Assembly: GCA_964556115.1 (NCBI GenBank)
Contig: CAZKVC010000001.1
Location: 186,001 to 250,000 of the forward strand
DNA: 64,000 nt
Direction of reading: 5' to 3'
Origin: Parvularcula sp964556115
GTDB lineage: Bacteria; Pseudomonadota; Alphaproteobacteria; Caulobacterales; Parvularculaceae
The translations under genes and the position numbers were made by a program. Shown piece after piece: positions 37,335 to 46,980 of this stretch (positions are counted from its first letter, which is position 1; each line of letters starts with the position of its first letter). The notes under the pieces were generated by a model. The model saw only the letters and a list, made by a program, of their open reading frames with translations. It had not been told where the DNA came from and searched no databases.

Positions 37335-38561
37335 TCAAACTATGGCGAGGTGAGGCGGGATCAGAAGATCTATAGAGAATGCCTGCGATCCAGACTGTGA
37401 AATCTCCAAGCGGCAACCGAGGGCTTTGGCCAAACGGTCGGCCAAGGGAAGGTCGAGTTCCAGACCTTTCTGACCACGCGCCAGGACATTGTCGTCATAG
37501 TCGAACGGCTTTGACGACATCGCCTTTCCGCCAACTATCGCATGAATTGGGGTCGGCGCGAACGTAACTTTGAGGCCGCCGTCAGGGGTAGCCTCTGCTC
37601 GAAGAGCAACGTGCTCTGCGCCGTCGTTGAAAAGAGCGGAGGTGACGCTCGCGAAAATCTGGCGAGCATGGCCCTCGTCCGATTTGACCGCATGATCGTG
37701 CAGGTGATCGACATCGGGTTCGGTGATGCCAAGCCACCGCAAACCACTGGCGGCCGCGTCGCGGAGCCGAAAAGTCCGTGCGTCTATCGGAAGGACACCG
37801 AAGTCTGCCGCAGCGAAGGCGAGCGCGCTCTCGGTGATGGTCTTGAGCTGGTTCGCTCCCTCGTCGATCAACTCGAGAAATTCGGCTTGCTCCGAAGGCT
37901 GGCTTTCTTCGTAAGTGTCCAGGAGCACCTTGGTGAAGCCGCTGATTGCATTGAGCGGCGTACGGAGCTCATGGCTTATCACCGCAAGGAAGGCCGCGCG
38001 CTCGCTGTCCGAGGCCCTGCGGTTTTCGCGGGCCGAGCGAAGCTGCTCCGCGAGAGGCATCTTCAGCAGGTGGTCAAGGCGGATGCTTTCGATGATGCGG
38101 CCCGCAACCACGGCATGAGCAGCGAGAGCTTCTTCATCGGCGTCCGAGAAGGACGCCCGGGGCTTCTTGTCGATCAGGCAGAAAGCACCGACCACCGCAC
38201 CGTCGAGCTTGATGGGGAAACCTGCATAAAACCGGATACCGGGCTCGCCTGTAACGAGTGGGTTGGCATGAAAGCGCGGATCCTCTCTCGCATCCAGCAC
38301 GACAAGGGCGCGTTCGCCCATGATCGTATGAGCGCAAAAGGCAACATCACGGCTCGTACCGTCGGCTTCGAGGCCGATCACACCCTTGAAGCACTGACGG
38401 TCCCGATCAATCAGTGAAACCGTCGCGATCGGTACCGCCCACCGGGCCGCCGCCGCAGAGGTCAGTTCCCTGAACTTCTCATCTGCTGCGTCGATTGCGT
38501 GGGAGGCATCGAGAACGCGCTGTCGCCTGTGCTCGTCAAAGGGAATGGGGTGGTGTTCCAT
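37335..38561 (-). CDS. GAF-domain histidine kinase with degenerate ATPase domain
   Basis: 408 residues. A GAF domain (about 25-160) contains VSLIDRDRQCFKG, then DVAFCAHTI and GAFCLIDKKPR; HisKA follows with an intact SHELRTPLNAISGF. The C-terminal domain is unusual: the N-box Asn is replaced (SVTSALFND), the DxGxG strand reads VTFAPTP, and only the final ADRLAKALGCRLEIS block is recognisable. It may be regulated by GAF ligands but unable to use ATP normally. The ATG at 38561 has a GGACGAGG site; the frame runs 21 codons further. A decayed paralogue is at 18280-18720. Confidence 0.82.
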   Translation of the reverse strand: MEHHPIPFDEHRRQRVLDASHAIDAADEKFRELTSAAAARWAVPIATVSLIDRDRQCFKGVIGLEADGTSRDVAFCAHTIMGERALVVLDAREDPRFHANPLVTGEPGIRFYAGFPIKLDGAVVGAFCLIDKKPRASFSDADEEALAAHAVVAGRIIESIRLDHLLKMPLAEQLRSARENRRASDSERAAFLAVISHELRTPLNAISGFTKVLLDTYEESQPSEQAEFLELIDEGANQLKTITESALAFAAADFGVLPIDARTFRLRDAAASGLRWLGITEPDVDHLHDHAVKSDEGHARQIFASVTSALFNDGAEHVALRAEATPDGGLKVTFAPTPIHAIVGGKAMSSKPFDYDDNVLARGQKGLELDLPLADRLAKALGCRLEISQSGSQAFSIDLLIPPHLAIV

Positions 38562-38988
38562 AAGCCTCGTCCTGCCACAAACCGATTGCAAAACGATTGC
38601 TAAGGCGCTGCCTTGGCTGACCAAGGCCGGGACCCCAGGCGTCAGGCGAAGTGTTCCGATCCCGATGAACCAGGATCGAGTGCCTTTAACGCCGGATGCT
38701 GCGCGAACGGCGACAGAAGAGCCTTTGCGCCCCTCATAGCAGCCGCGATCTTCCCCGCCGCGTTGGGGAGCAGGCCGGCGTCAAATGTCTTCGATGGTAT
38801 TCCCCGTCGTCCCTCAGGTGATACCTTGTCCGGCCGGGGTTGGAATCGCCCCAACAGGAGGTAGGTTGCGCAACTATCATTCTGGGTGAGCGACCATCTG
38901 CAGCAGTGCCGACGTGGCCACCGCGTCGGCGAAGCCTCAAACAGGGGCCAGCGGAGGACCGCGAAGAAGCCCCCCGAAGGAAATCGAC
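38562..38988. promoter_or_regulatory. Divergent control region of kinase and AraC-type genes
   Basis: 427 bases. Features: a perfect palindrome GTTGCGCAAC at 38865-38874, close to the AraC-type gene, which could be an operator. No small gene was recognised; the many open frames here are typical of high GC. Confidence 0.35.
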
Positions 38989-40041
38989 ATGTCCGTTGAG
39001 GATCAAGTTCTGTTCCTGTTTTGCGGCATCGGCAGCATCAACGGCGCGGCCATGGCGCTCTATTTCATGTCGAGGCGGCCGCTGGTCCTGACGAACATGT
39101 TCCTCGGCAGCGCACTTCTCGCCTTGAGCTTCAGGGTCTTCAAGTCGGCACTTTTCTACTTCAACCCGGAAGTCAGCCTCTCGCTCCTGCAGGCAGGGCT
39201 GACCGCTTGCTTCCTGGTCGGGCCACTCATGTTTCTCTACGCCTCCAGCTTTCGCGGCATTCTCGAGAAGCAGCCCCTTCACTGGAAGTATCACCTGGGT
39301 GGCCTCCTGGTACTTCTCGCAGTCGTTAACCTGGCCCTGCCCTACCACCGCTATCCGGCGCTCTGGCGTTCCGGGGTCTACGATACGATCATCCTGATCT
39401 GGTTCGGATACCAAACTCTGGCGGCAGCCGTACTCTTCCCCATCTGGCGCCGGGCAATCGGTCAGCCTGGCGCGCTTGCCAAAGGCGAGTGGTGGGCTCT
39501 GAGCGTAGTGGGAGGGACGTGGTTGATCAGTCTCGCCTATCTCACAGCCGATTACACCTCCTATCTCCTCGCGAGCACGCTGATGTCGGTGCTCCTGCTT
39601 CTCGGCCTTTTGTGCTTCGCCCTTTTTTCGGGCGAGCGACCGAAATATGGCGGCCGGAAAATCGCGGGTGTCGATGACCGGGCTCGCGAGATCAAAATGG
39701 CGATCGCGGAGGCGAAGCTCCATCTCGACCCCAATCTGACCCTCGCCGGGGCCGCACGGCGGCTGAACCAGCCGAAAGCCCAGCTGTCCCAGATCATCAA
39801 CGAGGCCACGGGCATGAGCTTCACCTCGTTCATCAACGAACTCCGTATCGAGGAGGCCAAGCGCCTTCTCTCGTCGTCGCCGGACCTTCCGATCGAGGAG
39901 GTCGCGACGCGCAGCGGCTTCAACTCGCAATCGACCCTCTATGCGGCCTTCAAGAAGGTTACCGCCTTGACCCCCGGTGCCTTCCGAAAGGCCGCCCGCA
40001 GCCCGTCTCCTGACTTCCGAAAAGGCGTTTCCGGAATTTGA
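38989..40041 (+). CDS. Membrane-anchored AraC-family regulator
   Basis: 350 residues. Seven or so hydrophobic helices occupy residues 5-215 (for example LFCGIGSINGAAMALYF and LMSVLLLLGLLCFALF). An AraC-type double helix-turn-helix follows at 230-340: LTLAGAARRLNQPKAQLSQIINEATG and IEEVATRSGFNSQSTLYAAFKKVTALTPGAFR. This 7TM-AraC layout is common in Bacteroidetes and proteobacteria that sense envelope or extracellular signals. The start is chosen by the GAAGGA site at 38979. It likely controls the two exported proteins that follow. Confidence 0.88.
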   Translation: MSVEDQVLFLFCGIGSINGAAMALYFMSRRPLVLTNMFLGSALLALSFRVFKSALFYFNPEVSLSLLQAGLTACFLVGPLMFLYASSFRGILEKQPLHWKYHLGGLLVLLAVVNLALPYHRYPALWRSGVYDTIILIWFGYQTLAAAVLFPIWRRAIGQPGALAKGEWWALSVVGGTWLISLAYLTADYTSYLLASTLMSVLLLLGLLCFALFSGERPKYGGRKIAGVDDRAREIKMAIAEAKLHLDPNLTLAGAARRLNQPKAQLSQIINEATGMSFTSFINELRIEEAKRLLSSSPDLPIEEVATRSGFNSQSTLYAAFKKVTALTPGAFRKAARSPSPDFRKGVSGI

Positions 40042-40119
40042 GATCGCCCTTTCGCGTTGATGTGGCGGGTTTTCTTGAGCACCAGCCCGCGCGTCAGACA
40101 CGAAGCGGGATCTGTGAAA

Positions 40120-41268
40120 ATGCCGAGCCTCATCCGAACCTCCGCCCTGAAAGCGGCCGCCATCGCCATCTGCCTTGGAGGCGCCTCCCTTGCCGGGCAG
40201 GTCGCGCCAGGGACCCAGTCCAGTGATTACCAATCGGCCGAGAAGGCATTGCGGGCTTACATCGACGGCACTTCGTTCAGCGATCCGGACCTCATCCGGT
40301 CCGCGTTCACCCCGAGCGCTCTTCTTCTTCTCGAGAAGGACGACCAGCCGCTATGGGAGGTCCCTGCCACGACCTATGCCGAATGGTTCGCGGACGACGG
40401 CAAGCCGACCGGACGCATCGGCGAGATCATGGGGATCGAGATTGACGGAGACATCGCGACCGCGAAGGTCGAGATCCTCATGCCGAACCGCGAGGTCCGT
40501 TTCGTCGATCTCTTCCTGATGAAGCGGATCGAAGGCGACTGGAAGATCATCAGCAAGACGGCGGACAGCGCCCCGAGCAACCGCACCGGCGAGCGGGTCC
40601 TGCTGATCGTCTCGGACGCCCGGCACCATGGCGATACGGACATTCCCGCGGGCATCAGCTTCGAGGAGGCCTTTACCGCGTATGATGTCTTCGAGCGCGA
40701 GGGTTACACTGTCGATTTCGTCAGCCCAAACGGTGGGCCGGTGCCGCTCACCTATATTCAGATGTCCGATCCGGAACACATGGATCATATCTACGATACT
40801 GATTTCATGGCAAAACTGAAGGATACCAAGGCGCCGGACGAGGTCGATCCCGGCGACTACCGCGCCGTGCAGTTCATCGGCGGCAGCAACGCGATGTACG
40901 GTGTCCCCGAAAACGAGGCTATTCAGGCCATCGCCATGACGATCTATGAGGAACAAGGCGGGGTTATCTCGGCGGTCTGCCACGGGACGGCCGGCGTTAC
41001 GGCGCTGAAGACGAAGGATGGGCGTTATCTTGTAGACGGGAAACGGCTGACCGGCTTCCCCGAAGACTATGAGAAAAAGGACGCAGCCTATTTCGATGCG
41101 TTTCCCTTCCTCATCGGTGAGACCGTCAAGAAACGAGGCGGCGCGTTCAGCTTCGCGCCGAAGAGACTGCCCCATGTCATCGAAGACGGCCGATTGATCA
41201 CCGGGCAGAATCCCGCATCTTCCGAGGCGCTGGCAGAGGCTGTCGTCGATCGCCTTCGCGCCGAGTAG
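40120..41268 (+). CDS. Exported NTF2-like / DJ-1/PfpI fusion protein
   Basis: 382 residues. A signal peptide ends near LAGQ. Residues 30-150 form a lumazine-binding/SnoaL-like (NTF2) domain (SDYQSAEKALRAYIDG, DLFLMKRIEGDWKII). Residues 155-380 form a DJ-1/PfpI domain with the Glu-containing GISFEEAFTAYDVF and the nucleophile elbow AVCHGTAG. Secreted DJ-1-type proteins may act as glyoxalase, deglycase or amidotransferase-like enzymes; the substrate is not visible. The ATG at 40120 is preferred over 40057 because of the signal peptide. Confidence 0.85.
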   Translation: MPSLIRTSALKAAAIAICLGGASLAGQVAPGTQSSDYQSAEKALRAYIDGTSFSDPDLIRSAFTPSALLLLEKDDQPLWEVPATTYAEWFADDGKPTGRIGEIMGIEIDGDIATAKVEILMPNREVRFVDLFLMKRIEGDWKIISKTADSAPSNRTGERVLLIVSDARHHGDTDIPAGISFEEAFTAYDVFEREGYTVDFVSPNGGPVPLTYIQMSDPEHMDHIYDTDFMAKLKDTKAPDEVDPGDYRAVQFIGGSNAMYGVPENEAIQAIAMTIYEEQGGVISAVCHGTAGVTALKTKDGRYLVDGKRLTGFPEDYEKKDAAYFDAFPFLIGETVKKRGGAFSFAPKRLPHVIEDGRLITGQNPASSEALAEAVVDRLRAE

Positions 41269-41338
41269 AAAGTGTAACCATCGCCGCGACTGAGTCTTGC
41301 GAACACAGAAGCCGATAACCCGAACCGTGGAGACACCT

Positions 41339-42796
41339 ATGCGCCAGCTTGCAACAGCCATAGCGCTCGCATTCCTTGGCCTGACAACGCCGTCCTGCGC
41401 CGCACCTGCCACCTCGTCTGGCACCGATGTGTCGGCGCAGGGCGCGGAACAAGCCATGGAGGCGTACCGCGAGGCCGGTATTCTCAACGGAGCCGTCCTG
41501 ATCGCGCGCGGTGAAGACGTTCTTTATACGGCAGGCCACGGCGTAGGCGGTCCCGGCGGAGGACCGCTTTCCAGCGAGACGCGTTTCAGGATTGCTTCCC
41601 TTACAAAGCAGTTCACGGCGGCGACCATCCTCAAGCTCATGGAGGATGGAAAGCTTCGGCTCGATGATCCAATCACGAAACATCTGCCTTACTATGAGCC
41701 GGAAGCTGGCAACCGCATCATGATCGGCCAGTTGCTGACCCACACGGCAGGCCTGTCGCGTACCGCGGGCCGCCGGGATGATCGGCGCGTCGACCGCGTC
41801 ACCGATGTGGAACCGTCCATCCGCTTGATCATGGAGGATCCCCTCGCAAGGCAGCCCGGCACGGGCTACGAATACAGCAATGCCGGATACTGGATACTCG
41901 GAGCCGTCATCGAGGCGGTAACCGGCCAAAGCTATCCCGATGCGGTCTCAGAGATCCTCGTCGAGCCGCTGGGCCTCGAAGCGACCTCTCTCCCCCGCAG
42001 CGGTGATCCGGTCACGAGCCTTGCGACCGGGATGCGAGCCGCACCCTTCAGTCTCGAACCGGAGCCGTTTCTCGGCGAGCATGGCGCACCCTGGGCGGCC
42101 GGCATGGTCGTATCGACCGTTGCCGATCTGCACCGCTGGAATCTCGCGCTTCATTCTGGCGAGGTGTTCGATGATCCGGACACCTACGCAATCATGACGG
42201 CACCGGCGGAGGCCTTCCGAGAAAGCGATGTATTCGGACAAGTCGCGGCGGCATCGGGTCTCTTTATTGCCGAACTGCCGAATGGCCGGGAAATGATCTT
42301 TCACGACGGTCATGTGGATGGTTTCACGTCGGAGCTGCGATACTATCCCGAAGAGCAGGTCACCACGGTCGTTCTCGACAATGGCAGTGGCGATGTAACA
42401 GCGACCGGCAACGCCCTGACAGCCATCGCGTTCGGTGAGCCAGTTCCCGAACCTCAGCCCGCTTCGTGGCGGCAGGTGGTCGATGCGATCGGTGATGATG
42501 ACGAAGCTGACATCCCCTCGGCGTTCGATGAGTTGACAGAGACGGAGATCAACTGGCTCGGCTACGCCTATATTGCCGAAAAGCGTCCAGTCGTGGCGGT
42601 CAGGCTGTTCGAGCGGGGCGCCGAACGCTTCAGCAACTCTGCGAACATGCATGACAGCCTGGGCGAAGCGCTCTGGCACGCTGGCCGAAAGGCGGATGCC
42701 ATCGGCGCGTACCAGCAGGCCCTTGAGATTGATCCTGACTTCGCCAATGCGAAAGGCATGATCCAGAAGATCGAAGCCGGAGACGACCCAGGCTGA
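41339..42796 (+). CDS. Exported serine hydrolase (beta-lactamase/class C type) with TPR tail
   Basis: 485 residues. The signal sequence ends at PSCAAP, with a Cys that could be a lipobox. The penicillin-binding fold (40-370) shows SxxK in ASLTKQF, YxN in YSNAGY and a FHDGHVDGF motif where HxG/KTG is expected. The C-terminal 80 residues form a TPR-like hairpin (LGEALWHAGRKADAIGAYQQALEIDPDFANA). Such proteins are usually esterases or D-aminopeptidases rather than lactamases. It follows the DJ-1 gene by 70 bases in the same orientation. Confidence 0.87.
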   Translation: MRQLATAIALAFLGLTTPSCAAPATSSGTDVSAQGAEQAMEAYREAGILNGAVLIARGEDVLYTAGHGVGGPGGGPLSSETRFRIASLTKQFTAATILKLMEDGKLRLDDPITKHLPYYEPEAGNRIMIGQLLTHTAGLSRTAGRRDDRRVDRVTDVEPSIRLIMEDPLARQPGTGYEYSNAGYWILGAVIEAVTGQSYPDAVSEILVEPLGLEATSLPRSGDPVTSLATGMRAAPFSLEPEPFLGEHGAPWAAGMVVSTVADLHRWNLALHSGEVFDDPDTYAIMTAPAEAFRESDVFGQVAAASGLFIAELPNGREMIFHDGHVDGFTSELRYYPEEQVTTVVLDNGSGDVTATGNALTAIAFGEPVPEPQPASWRQVVDAIGDDDEADIPSAFDELTETEINWLGYAYIAEKRPVVAVRLFERGAERFSNSANMHDSLGEALWHAGRKADAIGAYQQALEIDPDFANAKGMIQKIEAGDDPG

Positions 42797-42840
42797 CAGC
42801 TCCGCGGGTAATCATTCGTTCGCACACGGCTCGTTGCAAC

Positions 42841-42877
42841 GTGTCCTGAACAGAAACTGTGTTCTGTTCAGGCACAC
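42841..42877 (+). terminator. Long inverted repeat after the serine hydrolase gene
   Basis: Arms GTGTCCTGAACAGA and TCTGTTCAGG-C-ACAC surround an 8-base loop: ten perfect pairs plus four more beyond a one-base bulge. There is no T-run, so it may be a Rho-dependent end, a stabiliser or a binding site. It lies 45 bases after the stop codon. Confidence 0.5.
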
Positions 42878-43164
42878 GGACTGGACATTTTGGGACGTGA
42901 ACGGATCAGGATTGAACCTCTGATCAGTCCGATCACGGCGCGCGTGATCAGGACGCCTGTCAGAACGTCTTTCGCGCAGTCCGGAAAGAGGCTGGCTTAC
43001 CTCGCCCGGGCCGAGATCGGGCAGGAGGACACGCCATCTCGGTCCATACAGGGGCCGATGCCAGCATCAGCTTCACGGCAGCGGACAACCAGCCATCCGC
43101 ACGCCCATCGCCTTCAAGAAGCGCAGCACCGGGTGGTGGATGGTGATCGGCGCGGGCAGCGAGA

Positions 43165-43378
43165 GGGCTGCCGCCGTTCTGAAGGCGCTGCGTCGTGATG
43201 GCGATTGAAGGTCCGTCCCGGGTTGAGGCATCGTTGGGCGCTCAAGTGATCTTCGCTCAAGGCATAGGTGGAGCAGAACCTCTGTAGTCTGCTGACTAGC
43301 CAGAGCGGAGCATCACGCGCTCTCGTCATCGGAACGGGAGATGGGAGTTCTCCGCCCGGATGCTCAGATGTCGGCCAC
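43165..43378 (-). mobile_element. IS6-family transposase relic A (C-terminal part)
   Basis: The minus strand keeps an IS6-type C-terminus: SRLQRFCSTYALSEDHLSAQRCLNP matches the LQRFCSDHALISNHLNAQRHLNP of relic D. DNA similarity continues to about 43378 over the degraded NRAENSH/RRRER region. The N-terminal two thirds are missing. It lies in a 700-base gap between the serine hydrolase and the fusion kinase, in which no other gene was seen. Confidence 0.65.
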
Positions 43379-43500
43379 GTCGCCACGTGTTCCTCCGACA
43401 AGGCTACGCGGCCCGCAGGACAGCCACTCGACACGGAAAACCTTGCGTTCCCGGAACGAAAAGGTTGTGTTGGCGTATTGTTGCGCGAAAGCCGCCCCCT

Positions 43501-46500
43501 ATGACAAGCCCCACGAGCGACGTCGACGGTCCCTTTCCCGTCGTCGGAATCGGCGCTTCGGCTGGCGGCCTGAAGCCGTTGCTGGCGTTCTTCAAGGCGC
43601 TGCCCGGCAACACCGGCTGCGCCTATATCGTCGTGCAGCATCTCAGCCCCGACCATGAGAGCCACCTCGAAGCTATCCTGGGGCGCGAGGCACCCATCCC
43701 GGTCGTTGAGGTAAAGGACGATCTCGTTCTGGAGCCGGATCACGCCTATGTCATCGCATCCAACCAGGCACTTATCGTTGATGACGGCAGGTTGCGTATC
43801 CAGCCCGCGGGGCCCCGCCCGCGCCACCCAGTCGATACTTTGTTCAAGACGCTCGGGCAGGAGCGCGGCAGCCTGGCGGTCGGCATCGTCCTGTCGGGCA
43901 CGGGATCGAACGGCACGGCTGGCGCCCGTGTTCTGAAGGCTGCGGGAGGTGCGCTGTTCGTGCAGACGCCCACGACGGCCGAGTATGACGGCATGCCGCG
44001 CTCCGCAATCTCCACCGGCATCGCAGATCGCATCATGGAGCCCAAGGACATGCCGGCGGAGGTCGTCGCCTTTCTCCGCGGGCAGCAGGCGCATCAAGGT
44101 CATCTCGAGCCGGACGGCGCTGCGGACGAGGAAGAACTCGGCGGCGTCCTCTCTATCATCCGGGCACGGAGCGGCCAGGACTTCCGCAGCTACAAGACGG
44201 CGACCCTGTCTCGGCGCATCCACCGGCGCATGGGGCTCAAGCACCTGCGCGACATTGGCGAGTATGCCGGCCTCCTCCGGAATGATCCGCGCGAGCTCGA
44301 CGCACTCAGAAGCGACCTTCTCATCAACGTCTCCGCTTTTTTCCGCGACGAGGAGTCCTGGAACGTCCTTCAGCGCCTCGTCATCGAGCCGCTGGTCGAG
44401 CGCATGGAGTTTGGCTCGGAGATCCGGGCGTGGATTCCGGGCTGCGCGACGGGGGAGGAGGCCTACAGCCTCGCCATGCTGCTGCTCGAGGCGATCGAGC
44501 AAAGCCAGCGCGCTCACACGATCAAGGTCTTCGCGACCGACCCCGCCGACGGCGCGCTCTCCCGCGCCAGGCTCGGCGTGTTTCCCGGCGCGGTGGCGGA
44601 GTCGATGCCGCCCGAACGGCTGGCGCGGTTCTTCGATGAGGAGGGCGACACCTATGTCGCCAAGCCGCACCTTCGCGAGTCGATCACCTTCGCACCCCAG
44701 AACCTCCTTTCGGACCCGCCCTTCTCGCATCTGGATATCGTCTGCTGCCGCAACCTGCTGATCTACCTCAAACCTCAGGCGCAGGACCACGTCCTGTCGC
44801 TGTTGCACTTCGCCCTGCGCGAGGATGGCACGCTGTTCCTGGGGAACTCGGAGTCCACAGGTGAGCAGGCCGAGCTGTTCGACCCGATCGCGAAGGAACA
44901 CCGGATCTACCGCCGGACCGGCGCGACGAAACTCAGACGCTTCGAACTTCCTGGCCTCAGCCGCCCCGGCGCCGCGCCGATGCCGCAGGTCGGGCCCCGT
45001 CCCCCACCGATCGAGCGACCCACAGCGTCGGGACCATGGAAGACGCTCGCGGAACAGTTCGCCCCGCCCTCCGCGCTCGTCGACCGCAACCTGCGTGTTC
45101 TGCATCTGCACGGCGACACCGATCCCTTCCTGGCGCTGCCGCAAGGTGCGATCACCAACGACCTTCTCCAGCTGGCCCGGCCCCGCCTTTCCGTCCGCCT
45201 ACGGACAGCAGCCGAACGCGCCTTCGCAGAGGACACGAACGTCAGCTTCAACGCGCCGATGGACAGCGGGTCCCACGTCCAGGTGACCCTGCGCCCCATC
45301 CGCTCCCGAAAGGACGAGATCGATCGCCTGCTCGTCTCCTTCGAGCTGCCGGAGAAGGATGCAGCCGAGAGCAAGACCGGGGAACCGGTCGAAGTCGTGA
45401 CGAATGAAGAGCTCGAGAAGGCGCTCCGTCTCTCTCGCGAAGAGCTCGGCCGCACGGTCGAAGAGCTGGAGCGTTCAAACCAGGAACTGCAGGCTGCGAA
45501 CGAAGAGGCGTCCTCGATCAACGAGGAGTTCCAGGCCGCGAACGAGGAATTGGAGACCTCCAGAGAGGAATTGCAGAGCCTCAACGAGGAGCTGAACACC
45601 GTCAACATCCAGCTCCAGAACAAGGTCGAGGAGCTGGAGCGGCGGACCAATGACCTCTCCAACCTCCTGTCGAGTTCGGATGTCGCGACTCTCTTCCTCG
45701 ACGAGCAGATGAAGATCCGCTGGTTCACTCCGGCCATGCGAGAGCTGCTGTCGCTCGAGCCGTCCGACATGGGAAGGCCGGTCACCGACTTCGCCCGCCG
45801 CTTCACCGACGAGGCCTTCATCGAGGACGTTCGCGACGTCCTCAAGGATTTGCAACCGCGCGATGCTGAAGTCGTCACCGACGAAGGTCGCTGGTTCCTC
45901 AGGCGGGCCCTTCCCTACAGGACCGACAGGAACCGGATCGCCGGCGTGGTCGCAAACTTCGTCGATATCACCGCCCGCTGCGAGGCCGAGGAAGATTTGC
46001 GCCGCAGCGAAGCGAAGTTCCGCGCCCTGGTCCACGCCTCGGCCTCGATTGTCTGGGCGGCGAACGTGGAAGGCCAGATGGTGGGGGAATCCCCGACCTG
46101 GCGGGCGCTCACTGGCCAGACGACCGAGGAGTGGCTCGGCACCGGCTGGCTCGATGCCGTCCACCCGGAAGACAGGGAGCAGGCGCAGGCCGACTGGTGG
46201 GACGCCGTCACGCAGAAAACGCCGCTCGACACGAATTTCCGTCTCTGGTGCGCTGAGCGCGATGACTGGTGTCATATGGCCGTTCGGGCCGTGCCTCTCC
46301 TGGATAACAGAGGAACGGTCACGCAGTGGGTCGGCATGAACACCGACATCACCGACGAACGCCGCGCCGAGCGCCGTCAGCAAGTCCTCCTCGACGAGCT
46401 CCAGCACCGCGTGAAAAACCTGTTCGCGAGCATCGCAGCGATCATCGAGCTGTCGAAGGGTACGACCGACGATGTCGACGTCTACGCGCGCGGGCTGCGG

Positions 46501-46959
46501 GACCGGCTCGATTCCCTCTGCCGCACCCAGGATCTCTTGAGCCAGCGGGGCGATGGCGACGTCGATCTGCGCAGCCTGATCGAGGCGGAGATCGACGTAC
46601 ATCGCGGCGACGATCGGTTTACCCTGGAAGGCCCGCGCCTCATGATCCCCGAACGCAAGGCGCAGGCGCTCGGCATGGCGGTGCACGAGCTGGTGACGAA
46701 CGCGGCCAAGTACGGCGCCCTCTCCGTCGAGGGGGGGCACATCACCGTCTCATGGGCCCGCCTTGGCGAGACGTCACCGCGGCTCGTCTTCTCCTGGGTG
46801 GAGAAGGGCGTGCAGATCGAGGCCCCGCACGAGGGGAGCGGCTTCGGATCGGAACTCCTGACCGAGGCCGTGCCGTACATGATAAGAGGGACGGTAGACC
46901 TCCGCTTCGAGCCGACCGGGGTTCGCTGCATCGTCGAGGCACCACTGAAAGAGAAGTGA
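43501..46959 (+). CDS. CheB-CheR-PAS-HWE histidine kinase fusion
   Basis: 1152 residues. A CheB methylesterase domain (10-190) has GIGASAGG, VQHLSPDHES and LSGTGSNGTAG. A CheR methyltransferase follows (215-480) with WIPGCATGEEAYSLA and the CCRNLLIYL region. A long coiled coil runs about 635-724 (heptads of EELE/NQEL), then two PAS domains (725-950) and an HWE kinase (955-1152) with the His in LQHRVKNLF and an intact HELVTNAAKYG N-box. It has no membrane span. The ATG at 43501 places CheB at the very N-terminus. This hybrid architecture is widespread in alphaproteobacteria and probably acts outside classical chemotaxis. A receiver follows 21 bases downstream. Confidence 0.92.
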   Translation: MTSPTSDVDGPFPVVGIGASAGGLKPLLAFFKALPGNTGCAYIVVQHLSPDHESHLEAILGREAPIPVVEVKDDLVLEPDHAYVIASNQALIVDDGRLRIQPAGPRPRHPVDTLFKTLGQERGSLAVGIVLSGTGSNGTAGARVLKAAGGALFVQTPTTAEYDGMPRSAISTGIADRIMEPKDMPAEVVAFLRGQQAHQGHLEPDGAADEEELGGVLSIIRARSGQDFRSYKTATLSRRIHRRMGLKHLRDIGEYAGLLRNDPRELDALRSDLLINVSAFFRDEESWNVLQRLVIEPLVERMEFGSEIRAWIPGCATGEEAYSLAMLLLEAIEQSQRAHTIKVFATDPADGALSRARLGVFPGAVAESMPPERLARFFDEEGDTYVAKPHLRESITFAPQNLLSDPPFSHLDIVCCRNLLIYLKPQAQDHVLSLLHFALREDGTLFLGNSESTGEQAELFDPIAKEHRIYRRTGATKLRRFELPGLSRPGAAPMPQVGPRPPPIERPTASGPWKTLAEQFAPPSALVDRNLRVLHLHGDTDPFLALPQGAITNDLLQLARPRLSVRLRTAAERAFAEDTNVSFNAPMDSGSHVQVTLRPIRSRKDEIDRLLVSFELPEKDAAESKTGEPVEVVTNEELEKALRLSREELGRTVEELERSNQELQAANEEASSINEEFQAANEELETSREELQSLNEELNTVNIQLQNKVEELERRTNDLSNLLSSSDVATLFLDEQMKIRWFTPAMRELLSLEPSDMGRPVTDFARRFTDEAFIEDVRDVLKDLQPRDAEVVTDEGRWFLRRALPYRTDRNRIAGVVANFVDITARCEAEEDLRRSEAKFRALVHASASIVWAANVEGQMVGESPTWRALTGQTTEEWLGTGWLDAVHPEDREQAQADWWDAVTQKTPLDTNFRLWCAERDDWCHMAVRAVPLLDNRGTVTQWVGMNTDITDERRAERRQQVLLDELQHRVKNLFASIAAIIELSKGTTDDVDVYARGLRDRLDSLCRTQDLLSQRGDGDVDLRSLIEAEIDVHRGDDRFTLEGPRLMIPERKAQALGMAVHELVTNAAKYGALSVEGGHITVSWARLGETSPRLVFSWVEKGVQIEAPHEGSGFGSELLTEAVPYMIRGTVDLRFEPTGVRCIVEAPLKEK

Positions 46960-46980
46960 GCGACTTGAATTGGGCGAACG

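Noticed and set aside
38734..40233. 499-codon minus-strand open frame over the AraC-type gene
   Set aside because: Charged, low-complexity shadow frame; the plus strand has clear membrane helices and helix-turn-helix motifs.
43080..43200. Short plus-strand frame ending KALRRDGD that reads like a protein C-terminus
   Set aside because: Its end lies within the end of IS6 relic A and no upstream gene body or start is found.
43114..45144. 676-codon minus-strand open frame over the CheB-CheR gene
   Set aside because: It is a high-GC shadow of the fusion kinase. Only its last part (43165-43378) is meaningful, as the IS6 relic.
45475..46740. 421-codon minus-strand open frame over the PAS-kinase part of the fusion protein
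   Set aside because: Antisense of conserved PAS/HWE coding sequence, no recognisable domain.
43501..46959. Coiled-coil repeat region considered as a separate structural gene
   Set aside because: It is continuous in frame between CheR and PAS domains; no internal start or stop.
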